The notes under the pieces: model-generated
The model's database searches: none
What the model was told of the DNA's origin: nothing
The model's input: the letters and a program-made list of their open reading frames with translations, nothing else
In this document: piece after piece, positions 1-7,104 of the stretch
Layout: each line of letters begins with the position of its first letter
How positions within the stretch are numbered: the first letter of the stretch is position 1
Position numbers and translations under genes: made by a program
Source: Chthonomonadaceae bacterium
GTDB lineage: Bacteria > Armatimonadota > Chthonomonadetes > Chthonomonadales > Chthonomonadaceae
Assembly (NCBI GenBank): GCA_025355115.1
Contig: JANXLO010000103.1
Span: forward strand, 1-9,590
Length of the DNA stretch: 9,590 nt
Direction: 5' to 3'

Positions 1-504
1 GCCAGGGAGGGGTCAGTCAACCAGACGAACATGAAAAACGACCCCGCCATACAGCGGAGGAACGAGGGCTATTCCAACGGCTACTGGGAGTACAACATCA
101 CCCCGCAGGAGATCGCCAAGTATCTCCCGGACGAGTGGAACGTGCATTTTCGGGCCGACCGCGAGCAATACGACTCGCTCATGGCAATGGCGCATCTGAT
201 GGTGGGATCCATGCCCCATCACTTTCGCCAGAGTTCGGAGGAGGAGAACGGAAAGCATCTTCGTCAGGCCGCCGCCCTGCTGCCGAGCAACGCGAATATC
301 CAGTATCAATACGGCCTTTGGCTTCAGAAAGACAAGAAGTACGACGCGGCTCTGAAAGCTTTCCAGGCGGCGAAGCAGGCATCAGTGCCCGGCTCGGAGC
401 TCTTCAGGAGCGCAAAAAACGGTGAGGAAGTGGCGCATTGGTCGATCGTAGGGCGGGAGCAGAGGATGAAGAAGGCCGCTGCGCTGAAGGGAGGCAAGCC
501 CTGA
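1..504 (+). CDS. TPR-containing protein, 3' end of a gene entering from the left (partial)
   Basis: The reading frame is open to the left edge and ends in TGA at 502-504. There is an ATG at 31, but no Shine-Dalgarno sequence lies at a usable distance before it (the AGGGAGGGG at 4-12 is about 18 nt away). I therefore read this as the C-terminal part of a longer protein. Counting from that ATG, residues about 87-120 fit one tetratricopeptide repeat: a Tyr-Gly pair, then Tyr-Asp-Ala-Ala, Phe and Ala at the canonical TPR positions, ending near a Pro. The preceding helix-like stretch (about 47-85) may be a degenerate repeat. The tail is rich in Lys and Arg. TPRs mediate protein-protein contacts, but no partner or enzymatic domain is visible here, so the function is unknown. 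It could also be a short stand-alone protein starting at 31. A palindrome overlaps the stop codon. Confidence 0.6.
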   Translation, partial: AREGSVNQTNMKNDPAIQRRNEGYSNGYWEYNITPQEIAKYLPDEWNVHFRADREQYDSLMAMAHLMVGSMPHHFRQSSEEENGKHLRQAAALLPSNANIQYQYGLWLQKDKKYDAALKAFQAAKQASVPGSELFRSAKNGEEVAHWSIVGREQRMKKAAALKGGKP

Positions 505-562
505 TGCGCGAGCTGGCCATTTCCGGGAAGCGGCAATGGCACAGCTCGCGCATCAGGGCTTG
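495..562. repeat. 68-nt near-perfect palindrome overlapping a stop codon
   Basis: Arms 495-515 and 542-562 are perfect 21-nt reverse complements. The pairing continues inward: after a bulged A at 541, 516-521 pairs with 535-540, and after one mismatch 523-525 pairs with 531-533, leaving the 5-nt loop GGAAG. The left arm includes the last codons and the TGA of the upstream gene. No T-run follows either arm (TTGAGGATG to the right), so it is not a standard intrinsic terminator. Size and shape resemble REP/REPIN or MITE-type palindromic elements, or an mRNA 3'-end stabiliser. I see no second copy in the window. Confidence 0.8.
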
Positions 563-584
563 AGGATGTTCGTGCGTCCGATGC

Positions 585-610
585 GGGGCCGGGTTTCCGG
601 CTCCTCTTTT
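585..610 (+). terminator. Probable intrinsic terminator of the TPR gene
   Basis: GGGGCCGG (585-592) pairs with CCGGCTCC (597-604), an 8-bp GC-rich stem with one G-U pair and a GTTT loop. TCTTTT (605-610) follows on the plus strand. It lies 80 nt after the TPR gene stop, beyond the 68-nt palindrome. The T-run is short, so termination efficiency is uncertain. The minus strand has no T-run here, so it does not serve the GDSL gene. Confidence 0.5.
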
Positions 611-751
611 GCATGGTGAGGTCATGTGCCCGCGCAGGCGTTCACCCGGCCGTAGGCTCCTACAGAGGGCTTCAGTCCATTGGCTTCTCCAGACGGAAAG
701 TCTTGCCAGCGCTCGGGATTGACCCGCGCGATCACATCCATGGCGGTGCTC

Positions 752-2662
752 TCAGCGTGGGCCGACGATGCGATAGGAGGTGTCGAGGCGAAGAGAGATT
801 GTCTCCGTCGAATAGACTCTGGAGTTGTCCAGATGCCAGAGCAGCATCGAGCCCCCTGCGTTCCGCATCGCCAGGTCGGGACGACCGTCCCCGTCGAAAT
901 CCGCCACGGCCTCCACCCAATACCCCGCAGGAGGAGTCGCGGTGATCTGCGCGCCCCCTGCGAATCGCGCTCCATTCAAGTACCAGAGGACAATTGCCCC
1001 GGACGAAACGTTCTGGAAGACCAGATCGGTCTGGCTGTCGCGGTTGAAATCCCCACTCCCGACAAGCTTATATCCCGAGGCAGGCGTCTGATCCAAAGTG
1101 GCCGCACCCGTCACCTTCGCGCCGTCCATGTACCAGATGACGATCTGGTTCGTCGTTTGATTCTGAAAAACGATGTCGGGCTTGCCGTCCCCGTTGAAGT
1201 CCCCTATGCTGACGACCTTGTAGTCTCTCAGCGGCGTCAGCGAGAGCAGCTCACCTCCCGTAAACGTAGTGCCGTTCATGTACCATAGAGCTACCTGTCC
1301 CGTCCGCCTGCTTTGGAAGACGAAATCAGGCTTGCCATCCCCGTTGAAATCGGCGCTTCCTACCACTTGATAGTCGCTGTCCGGAACGGGAGAGACGAAC
1401 GCACCTCCCTGGACCATTGCCCCGTTTTGGAACCATGCAGCGATCTGATTCGACGCCATGTTCTGCAGAATGAGGTCGGATTTTCCGTCCCCATTCACGT
1501 CGTTCCGGCCGAGGGATGTCTGAATCGCGGCGGTGAGCTGGCAGCCAAGAGCAAAGTGGGTGATCGCATTGGGGTGAATGCCATCGAAGGACTGCGCCGT
1601 GCCGCCCGGAGACAGCGCGGTGATGCCCGTCTGCGCCGTGGACCCAAGGTTGATGAAATGCACGGCGGCATCCATCGGGCGGGCGATCGCATACTGAGTA
1701 TAGGCGGACTGGAGGGCCTCGGCGTAGAAGCCGCCGAACGGCACGACAATAAACACCTGGCTGGCCGGGAGATACGCTCGCATCTGAAGCAGCCAGGCCA
1801 GGGCATACTCCGTCACCAAATTAGGTCGCGCCGGATTGAAGACGTCGCCGAAGATGGCATCGTTGGTGCCCATGTTCACGACAACGTAATCTGGGGCCGG
1901 AGCGCCGTTCAGCAACGGGAAGCGTGGGCCGAGGCTGAACTGCTGCGAGAAGGCATCGCGGAAAATGGGAACGCCGCTCGCGGGCGCATTGGAGGCTGTC
2001 CAGCCCTGTCCTGCATTCCCAACGATTCCGTATTCTGCATTCAGGAGTTGCGCGAGTGCGATGGCATAAGTTTGCGTGGCATCGTTGGCGGGTTTGATGA
2101 CCGCCCCCTCGGTGATACTGTCCCCATAGACGAGAAGACGCCGTGGACGGAGCGAGTTCGGAGGAAGCGTGGTGCCGCCCGCGTCGAGGGTCAATCCTGT
2201 GACGCGCAGCGACTGAGCCGGGGCAGGCAAGCCGCCCATCGCATTGGTCGTTCGCGCCCAGCGATCCTGATGATAGTCAGAGGAGACGAAAGAGAACTGA
2301 AGCGTGTGCGCCCCATTTGAAAGGCCGGTAGCCAGCGTCAGCCGCGATTCGGAGAGGGCGAGGACATGGGGCGCGAAGACTGTGGAGTCTATCCGCCACT
2401 GCACCACCAGGGTGGTCTTATCTCCCGCCGCCAGCATGCCGACTGTATCCAGATTTAAGACGACGCTGCCGCTGCCTGCGAAGCGAATAGAGAAGTAGGC
2501 GCCAGGCTCGTTTGCGACGGCCTCCGAGGCGCCCAGCACATTCCAGTTGTACGGGCTGAAAAACCAGTCCGAACTGCCCACAGGAACATTCTGCGCCTGC
2601 GCAACCTTAGAAAAGAGGAGAAGGGTGAACAGAGCGATCCACAATCCGTGCCGCATACGCAT
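752..2662 (-). CDS. Secreted SGNH/GDSL hydrolase with C-terminal FG-GAP/VCBS repeats
   Basis: This 636-residue protein is a probable extracellular esterase or deacetylase. Residues 1-23 are a signal peptide (RMRH, then a Leu-rich core, cleavage after AQA). Residues about 25-165 form a beta-rich region like the jelly-roll domain that precedes many SGNH carbohydrate esterases. The SGNH domain follows at about 175-385: GDSITEG (180-186, nucleophile Ser182), GNAGQGW (215-221), MGTNDA (264-269) and DGIHP (359-364, catalytic Asp360 and His363). Residues 388-636 are five FG-GAP repeats with Asp/Asn calcium loops. The substrate is not readable; acetylated polysaccharide is plausible by family. The ATG at 2662 is preceded by AGAAAGG at 7-8 nt spacing. 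The gene runs divergently from ispG behind a duplicated extended -10 region. I found no terminator after its stop. Confidence 0.9.
   Translation of the reverse strand: MRMRHGLWIALFTLLLFSKVAQAQNVPVGSSDWFFSPYNWNVLGASEAVANEPGAYFSIRFAGSGSVVLNLDTVGMLAAGDKTTLVVQWRIDSTVFAPHVLALSESRLTLATGLSNGAHTLQFSFVSSDYHQDRWARTTNAMGGLPAPAQSLRVTGLTLDAGGTTLPPNSLRPRRLLVYGDSITEGAVIKPANDATQTYAIALAQLLNAEYGIVGNAGQGWTASNAPASGVPIFRDAFSQQFSLGPRFPLLNGAPAPDYVVVNMGTNDAIFGDVFNPARPNLVTEYALAWLLQMRAYLPASQVFIVVPFGGFYAEALQSAYTQYAIARPMDAAVHFINLGSTAQTGITALSPGGTAQSFDGIHPNAITHFALGCQLTAAIQTSLGRNDVNGDGKSDLILQNMASNQIAAWFQNGAMVQGGAFVSPVPDSDYQVVGSADFNGDGKPDFVFQSRRTGQVALWYMNGTTFTGGELLSLTPLRDYKVVSIGDFNGDGKPDIVFQNQTTNQIVIWYMDGAKVTGAATLDQTPASGYKLVGSGDFNRDSQTDLVFQNVSSGAIVLWYLNGARFAGGAQITATPPAGYWVEAVADFDGDGRPDLAMRNAGGSMLLWHLDNSRVYSTETISLRLDTSYRIVGPR
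755..1501 (-). repeat. Five in-frame FG-GAP repeats, period exactly 50 codons
   Basis: Calcium-loop motifs begin at residues 388, 438, 488, 538 and 588 of the GDSL protein, an unbroken 50-residue (150-bp) period. Four match D-[VF]-[ND]-GDG-x-x-D. The fourth is DFNRDSQTD, which has lost both Gly but keeps the acidic ligand positions. Each unit also shares a [VI]xLWYxNG-like strand followed by a Tyr-x-x-V strand. The protein stops at IVGPR, the position just before a sixth loop would begin. FG-GAP repeats fold as beta-propeller blades, typically outside the cell. The even spacing suggests recent duplication or strong structural constraint. Confidence 0.9.
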
Positions 2663-2756
2663 GACGTTGCCTTTCTGACGAAATGCATTGAATCAACGCC
2701 GTCTCACAGCGGACGGAAATAGCAGCAACATCGGGGCACATGCCAGCTTCCTTTTC

Positions 2757-2765
2757 ATTATAGCA
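2757..2765 (-). promoter_or_regulatory. Extended -10 promoter for the GDSL hydrolase gene
   Basis: On the minus strand this reads TGCTATAAT, a consensus -10 hexamer (2757-2762) with the TGN extension. No good -35 hexamer is found at 16-18 bp, which is usual for extended -10 promoters. Transcription would start near 2750, giving a leader of about 88 nt before the ATG at 2662. A second, weaker copy (TGCTATATT) lies 21 bp upstream in the tandem repeat. Confidence 0.55.
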
Positions 2766-2800
2766 GAGCAAGGCAGCAATATAGCAGAGCAAGTTAGCAA
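2759..2800. repeat. Two-copy 21-bp tandem repeat in the divergent promoter region
   Basis: The units at 2759-2779 and 2780-2800 are adjacent and match at 19 of 21 positions. Both begin with TATAGCAGAGCAAG and end AGCAA, differing only at GC versus TT in between. On the minus strand each copy supplies an extended -10-like element for the GDSL gene. The 21-bp period is two helical turns, so any protein bound to the copies would sit on the same DNA face. Confidence 0.75.
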
Positions 2801-2832
2801 TTAGATCGTAAAGAGAGGGAAATCGTGTGGAG

Positions 2833-2856
2833 TGTGATAAAAATCACCTCTGTGAT
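2833..2856. promoter_or_regulatory. CRP/FNR-type palindromic operator upstream of ispG
   Basis: TGTGAT-AAAA-ATCACC at 2833-2848 matches the CRP-type consensus TGTGAT-N4-ATCACA at 11 of 12 fixed positions. A third half site GTGAT at 2852-2856 makes a second, inverted-order pair with ATCAC (again 4-bp spacing), so half sites recur every 9 bp. The centre (2840.5) lies about 36 bp before the start site predicted from the TATAAT at 2865-2870. That is close to where class II activators sit, and it overlaps where a -35 would be. Which regulator binds is inference. Confidence 0.5.
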
Positions 2857-2860
2857 CCGT

Positions 2861-2877
2861 ATGCTATAATGTAGCAT
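2861..2877 (+). promoter_or_regulatory. Extended -10 of ispG within a short inverted repeat
   Basis: TGCTATAAT at 2862-2870 is a consensus extended -10. No clear -35 hexamer is present; the CRP-like palindrome occupies that place. The -10 is embedded in the inverted repeat ATGCTA (2861-2866) / TAGCAT (2872-2877), which could be a repressor operator over the start site or chance. The predicted start is near 2877, leaving a leader of about 45 nt before the ispG ATG. Confidence 0.6.
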
Positions 2878-2922
2878 CAGTCTGCAACGCAGCGTTTTCG
2901 CCAATTCAGGAGTGAAAGTTCC

Positions 2923-4185
2923 ATGTCCTTACCGGATGTTTCCTATAGCCGCCGCCTTACTCGCGCCGTTCGCGTAGGCAATATCGTGATCGGCGGCGGT
3001 AATCCCATCGTCGTGCAGTCCATGATAACCGAGGAGACGCACAACGTGCCCGCCGCGGTGGCGCAGATCATCGCAATGCATAAAGCCGGCTCAGAAATCG
3101 TGCGTGTGACGACTCCCAATCTGGCTGAGGCACGCTGCCTCGCCGAGATCAAGTCGGAGTTGAAAAGGCAGTATCGGGATGTGCCGCTGGTCGCCGACGT
3201 GCACCATCAGGGCAGCGACATCGCCGTTGAAGTGGCAAAATACGTAGACAAGATCCGCATCAACCCCGGGCTGTTCGTCTTTCGAAAGCGCGTTCAGCGT
3301 ACCATCGACTACTCAGAGATCGAGGTTCAGGAGGAGCAGGCCGCTATTGAGTCGGAGCTGCTGCCCGTCATCGAAGCCTGCAAGCGGCACGGCTGCGCCA
3401 TGCGCATTGGGGTCAACCACGGCTCGCTCGCGGAGCGGCTGACCGTCATGTACGGCGACACTCCCGAGGGCATGGTGCAGAGCGCCATCGAATACATTCA
3501 GATCTGTGAACGGCACGACTTCCGCGACATCGTCATCTCCCTGAAGGCGTCCCGCGTCGCCGTAATGCTCCAGGCCAATCGCCTTATAGCTCACCGAATG
3601 GCCGAGCTAGGCATGGACTACCCGCTCCACCTCGGCGTCACGGAGGCGGGCGACGGGCAGTACGCTCGCATCAAGAGCACAACGGGGATCGGAACCCTGC
3701 TCGCGGAGGGCATCGGCGACACCATCCGAGTTTCGCTCTCAGAGGACCCGATCAACGAGCTTCCCGTCTGCTACGACATCCTGCAGGCGCTCGGCCTGCG
3801 CCGTACCAAGACGGAGTTCATCGCCTGCCCCTCCTGCGGGCGCACAAAATTCGACCTGCCGACCGTGCTCGCGCAAGTGAAATCGGCGACGGGACATTTG
3901 GCGGGACTGAACGTCGCCGTCATGGGCTGCATCGTGAACGGCCCCGGCGAAATGGCAGACGCCGACTACGGCTATGTCGGCAAAGCAGGAGGCAAAATCT
4001 CGCTCTATCGCGGCCATGAAGAGGTCAAAAGCGGCCTTCCTCAAGAGCGAGGCGTCGAGGAGTTGATCGCCCTCATCAAGTCCGACGATCGCTGGGAAGA
4101 GCCGCCAGCAGGCTATGTTGCGTCGGCATCTCCCATATCCTTCAACGACCGCATTACGATAGGAATCCCGCTAGCCGTCAAGTAG
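2923..4185 (+). CDS. ispG: 4-hydroxy-3-methylbut-2-en-1-yl diphosphate synthase (IspG/GcpE)
   Basis: IspG catalyses the penultimate step of the MEP isoprenoid pathway, reducing cyclic MEcPP to HMBPP with a [4Fe-4S] cluster in the cytoplasm. The protein is 420 residues. The N-terminal TIM barrel carries VQSM (31-34), INPG (113-116), [10 protein letters not shown] (163-172), ISLKAS (205-210) and LGVTEAG (237-243). The cluster domain carries CPSCGR (Cys302, Cys305) and [10 protein letters not shown] (Cys336, with Glu343 as the expected fourth ligand). It has the extra segment at about 117-150 (FRKRVQ to LLPVIEACK) seen in cyanobacterial-type IspG and shorter in the E. coli enzyme, but not the large plant/Chlamydia insertion. 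About 20 residues extend past the usual WEEP-like end. The ATG is preceded by CAGGAG at 10 nt. It is divergent from the GDSL gene and likely transcribed into the DUF5658 gene. Confidence 0.97.
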   Translation: MSLPDVSYSRRLTRAVRVGNIVIGGGNPIVVQSMITEETHNVPAAVAQIIAMHKAGSEIVRVTTPNLAEARCLAEIKSELKRQYRDVPLVADVHHQGSDIAVEVAKYVDKIRINPGLFVFRKRVQRTIDYSEIEVQEEQAAIESELLPVIEACKRHGCAMRIGVNHGSLAERLTVMYGDTPEGMVQSAIEYIQICERHDFRDIVISLKASRVAVMLQANRLIAHRMAELGMDYPLHLGVTEAGDGQYARIKSTTGIGTLLAEGIGDTIRVSLSEDPINELPVCYDILQALGLRRTKTEFIACPSCGRTKFDLPTVLAQVKSATGHLAGLNVAVMGCIVNGPGEMADADYGYVGKAGGKISLYRGHEEVKSGLPQERGVEELIALIKSDDRWEEPPAGYVASASPISFNDRITIGIPLAVK

Positions 4186-4255
4186 ATTGATATACCTTGT
4201 CGAGGCTGTGAGCGAAAGCCCAACCAGGCAGCTGAATGGCTCAAAAGGTTCGCAT

Positions 4256-4639
4256 ATGGCCCAGAATCAGCCTTGCAATCCGCCGGTCGAAGAAAAGCAG
4301 TACGCGCTACATGGCGCGTCCTCTCGTTATGTTCTGTCTGAAACCACACTGCTCATGGCCGTCGGCCTGATCGACTTGCTGACGACAGTCTACCTACTGG
4401 CGACCGGTCAGGCGGGCGAGGCGAACCCTCTCTTTGGCGCGATCCTCCACGCATTCGGGCCAATCGGCTTCATCCTGTTCAAGGCTCTGATGCTCGGTGG
4501 CCCCCTTACCCTCGCGGAGTGGGCGCGTCGGCACAACGAGCCGTTCGTCCGCTCCGCACTGCGTCTCGGCATTATTCTCTATGTCGGCCTCTACCTCATC
4601 AGCTTTCTCCGCCTGAATCTTGCTCACCTTCTGCAATGA
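4256..4639 (+). CDS. DUF5658 family small membrane protein
   Basis: With the ATG at 4256 this is a 127-residue inner-membrane protein. Three hydrophobic helices are expected at about 30-49, 61-87 and 102-120. The DUF5658 signature is clear: an Asp-containing first helix (DLLTT, 40-44), then EANPLF (55-60) at the membrane edge, then a Lys inside helix 2 (FKALM). The function of this family is unknown. I chose 4256 because AAAAGG lies 7 nt upstream. A TTG at 4187, directly after the ispG stop, would add 23 polar residues that do not look like part of the family and has no ribosome site. The gene begins 70 bp after ispG with no terminator between, so it may share its transcript. The first 29 residues are hydrophilic and probably cytoplasmic. 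Confidence 0.75.
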   Translation: MAQNQPCNPPVEEKQYALHGASSRYVLSETTLLMAVGLIDLLTTVYLLATGQAGEANPLFGAILHAFGPIGFILFKALMLGGPLTLAEWARRHNEPFVRSALRLGIILYVGLYLISFLRLNLAHLLQ

Positions 4640-4769
4640 CCTGACCAGTATACATTTCCATCGCTGTTGCCTGTCTCCTCTGCGAATCAACAAGTGACCG
4701 CAGGAATTGAAGCAACGCGGACGGAACAAAGTAGCTATCAACGGCCTGGAGGCAGGAAATGAGGGTGCG

Positions 4770-6980
4770 ATGGGGCTTAAATTGCTTCTGGTGTTGCTGC
4801 TCCTGAGTATGCCGATAGGTCTGCTCGCGCAGCAACCGCCCACTATTCCTGTTGGCCTCGACGCGTACCGACAGTGGGAACGATGGCCGTATCAGCGCAT
4901 AGGGGCGCGAGCCTATATGCGCAGTACGTACGACAGGACAGGCGGAAACGAAGGCGCAGACGCCAGCCACTTCCTCTACCAGAAGACCGACGATTTCAAC
5001 GTTAGCCTGGATGTCGAGGGGCCGGGAGTTCTCTATTTCGTTCGCACCAACCACTGGCACGGCAGTCCGTGGCACTATGTCGTGGATGGTCAGGACAACG
5101 TGGTTCAGGAGAGCAGCACTGCCACACCGGATAAGCCTGTCACCCATTCGACCTTTCTGCCAGCAGCAGCCTTCCCGGAGCCGCTCGCCTGGACCTGGGC
5201 CGACACGAAGGGCGCTGATCTGTCGTGGGTGCCAGTGGGCTTCACGCGCTCATTTCAGATGGCTTACACTCGTACTCACTACGGCACTGGCTACTATATC
5301 TACCACCAGTTTCTGCCCGGAGCTCATCTCTCACAGCCCCCGCGCGCCTGGCATGCGAACATGATTCCTGCCGCTGACGTAGTCGCACTGCTGAACCGCT
5401 CGGGCTCGGACATCGCCCCGCAACCCGGCACGGCAGAGGGCAAGAAGCGCCGTGTTCGCAGCTTGAGCGGCTCGGTGACGGTACCTCGCAATGGCGTGAA
5501 GTCCCTGGCTCTTGTGGCAGGCCCCGCAATGCTGCGCGCTCTGGAGCTCTCAATCTCACGTGAGCAGGCTATAGAATTGGGCCGCGCTCGCCTGCGCATT
5601 ACATGGGATGACGGCTCAAAAGTGCCGTCAGTCGATGCGCCCGTTGCTCTCTTTTTCGGTTCAGGCACCCTCTACAACAGGGATGATCGGGAATTTCTGG
5701 TGAAGAGCTTCCCAATGAACATTCGTTTCGATCGCACCCGAGTGCATCTAGCCTGCTACTTCCCCATGCCGTTTTTTCGTTCGGCGCATATCGAAATTCT
5801 TGGTTCAGAGAATCAGAGTCTCACGGATGTCCAGTGGAGCCTCCGCGTGGAGCCTCTGAATGCCCGGCCGGAGTCGGTTGGATACTTCCACGCTACTTAC
5901 CGAGACCATCCGCGCCCAACGCTGGGCAAAGACCTGGTTCTGCTCGATACGCGCGTGACGGAGGGCGGAGGCGACTGGTCGGGGCATCTGGTCGGCACCT
6001 CCTTTATCTTTTCGCATAACGCCATTCTCGGAACACTGGAGGGCGATCCGCGCTTTTTCTTCGACGACAGCCAGACGCCGCAGGCATACGGCACGGGCAC
6101 CGAAGAGTGGGGCGGCGGAGGAGACTATTGGGGCGGGGTGAACATGACGCTGCCCTTGGCCGGTCATCCCACTGGCGCGCCCGATTTGGCCCATGCCCGC
6201 AATGCGGAGGACAAGATCGAGTCGGCTTATCGGTTCCTGCTGGCGGACCTGATGCCCTTCGGCAAAAATGCCGTGATCCAGTTGGAACACGGCGGCACGA
6301 ACGAATCGCAGGAACACTACGAGACCGTCACCTACTGGTACGGCGCTCATCAGCCCTCCCTCGTCCAGACAGACACTCTGCATGTTGGCGATGAAGTGAG
6401 CGAGCGGGAGCATAGCTACCGTTCTCCTACTGCTTCCGCCCCATACAGCCTCCGGTCTCGCTACGAATGGGGCGTCGACACGTTGCATGGCCAAGAGATC
6501 TATCCGGCCCAAACCGACACAGGACGCACGATGACAGGCATTTCCGAATTCATCTTGCATCTGGATGCAGGCAACCTCGGCGTATTGCTGCGTCGTAAGT
6601 TGGACTATGGTTACCCTGACCAGCGGGCAGAAATCTACATCGCAGATGTAGAGGCGACCAGTCTTGCTGGAGCGGCCAGCCATACACCCCAGTGGAAAAA
6701 GGCGGGGATCTGGTATCTGGCTGGCTCCAACACCTGTGTCTACTCAAATCCCCGCGCCGAACTCGGCGCGACGCAGCATATCATTCAGTCCTCAAATCGC
6801 CGATTTCGTGACGACGAGTTTCTGCTTCCCCGCGCCCTTACGCAACATCGCGCCGCCATCCGGGTTCAGGTCCGGTATATGCCAGTTTCGCGACCTCTCT
6901 TTCTAGGCGCTCCGTTGCGTCCTCTTGCGTGGAGCGAATTCCGTTACACCGCCTATTGCTACCGCCTGCCAACACCGTAA
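4770..6980 (+). CDS. Secreted DUF2961 / GH172-like glycoside hydrolase
   Basis: This is a 736-residue exported protein related to DUF2961, the family that became glycoside hydrolase family 172 (difructose dianhydride hydrolase and D-arabinofuranosidases). The first 20 residues are a signal peptide (KLLLVLLLLSM core, cleavage near LLA-QQ). The N-terminal jelly roll shows STYDRTGGN (52-60) and EGPGVLYFVRT (83-93), both typical. The second half has LEGDPRFFFDD (423-433) and GTGTEEWGGGGDYW (441-454). The Glu pair 424/445 is 21 residues apart, the spacing I recall for the catalytic Glu270/Glu291 of the Bifidobacterium dentium enzyme. The family usually has GTGTED, here GTGTEE. A C-terminal beta domain (about 640-736) ends the protein, which is longer than the roughly 400-residue characterised members. 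I chose ATG 4770, after GAGGG at 4 nt, over a TTG at 4707. The substrate is probably a furanoside-containing glycan. Confidence 0.85.
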   Translation: MGLKLLLVLLLLSMPIGLLAQQPPTIPVGLDAYRQWERWPYQRIGARAYMRSTYDRTGGNEGADASHFLYQKTDDFNVSLDVEGPGVLYFVRTNHWHGSPWHYVVDGQDNVVQESSTATPDKPVTHSTFLPAAAFPEPLAWTWADTKGADLSWVPVGFTRSFQMAYTRTHYGTGYYIYHQFLPGAHLSQPPRAWHANMIPAADVVALLNRSGSDIAPQPGTAEGKKRRVRSLSGSVTVPRNGVKSLALVAGPAMLRALELSISREQAIELGRARLRITWDDGSKVPSVDAPVALFFGSGTLYNRDDREFLVKSFPMNIRFDRTRVHLACYFPMPFFRSAHIEILGSENQSLTDVQWSLRVEPLNARPESVGYFHATYRDHPRPTLGKDLVLLDTRVTEGGGDWSGHLVGTSFIFSHNAILGTLEGDPRFFFDDSQTPQAYGTGTEEWGGGGDYWGGVNMTLPLAGHPTGAPDLAHARNAEDKIESAYRFLLADLMPFGKNAVIQLEHGGTNESQEHYETVTYWYGAHQPSLVQTDTLHVGDEVSEREHSYRSPTASAPYSLRSRYEWGVDTLHGQEIYPAQTDTGRTMTGISEFILHLDAGNLGVLLRRKLDYGYPDQRAEIYIADVEATSLAGAASHTPQWKKAGIWYLAGSNTCVYSNPRAELGATQHIIQSSNRRFRDDEFLLPRALTQHRAAIRVQVRYMPVSRPLFLGAPLRPLAWSEFRYTAYCYRLPTP

Positions 6981-7048
6981 AGTGCAAATAGTTGGATTTG
7001 GGAACTTCTACTTCCAATGGACTTCGGGAAGACTCCACGCTCCCAAGC

Positions 7049-7086
7049 AACAAAAGTCCCCTGTTCCGTCTTCGGAACAGGGGACT
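7049..7086 (-). terminator. Strong intrinsic terminator of the 11-residue-repeat gene
   Basis: A perfect 14-bp stem joins AGTCCCCTGTTCCG (7055-7068) to its complement (7073-7086), with a 4-nt loop. Read on the minus strand it is followed by TTTTGTTGC, so it terminates the minus-strand gene whose stop is at 7105, 18 nt earlier. On the plus strand GAAAAGC follows, so it is a poor terminator for the convergent GH172-like gene, although the stem could still mark that 3' end. Confidence 0.88.
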
Positions 7087-7104
7087 GAAAAGCGAGGCTG
7101 AACC

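Noticed and set aside
613..945. Plus-strand open frame over the gap and the 3' end of the GDSL gene
   Set aside because: Arg/Pro/Ser-rich composition with no motif; most of it is antisense to the last FG-GAP repeat.
1313..2320. 335-residue plus-strand open frame opposite the GDSL gene
   Set aside because: It is antisense to the SGNH domain, has no recognisable motif and is rich in Arg and Gly as expected of a high-GC shadow frame. The minus-strand protein has clear domains throughout.
4187..4255. TTG start for the DUF5658 gene immediately after the ispG stop
   Set aside because: There is no ribosome site and the added residues are polar; ATG 4256 has AAAAGG at 7 nt.
4707..4769. TTG start for the GH172-like gene
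   Set aside because: It would place 21 charged residues before a clean signal peptide that begins at ATG 4770.
5805..6683. 292-residue minus-strand open frame inside the GH172-like gene
   Set aside because: It is antisense to conserved GH172 motifs, with no ribosome site and no family-like sequence.
7055..7086. Terminator for the plus-strand GH172-like gene
   Set aside because: The T-run is only on the minus-strand side; the plus-strand side is followed by GAAAAGC.
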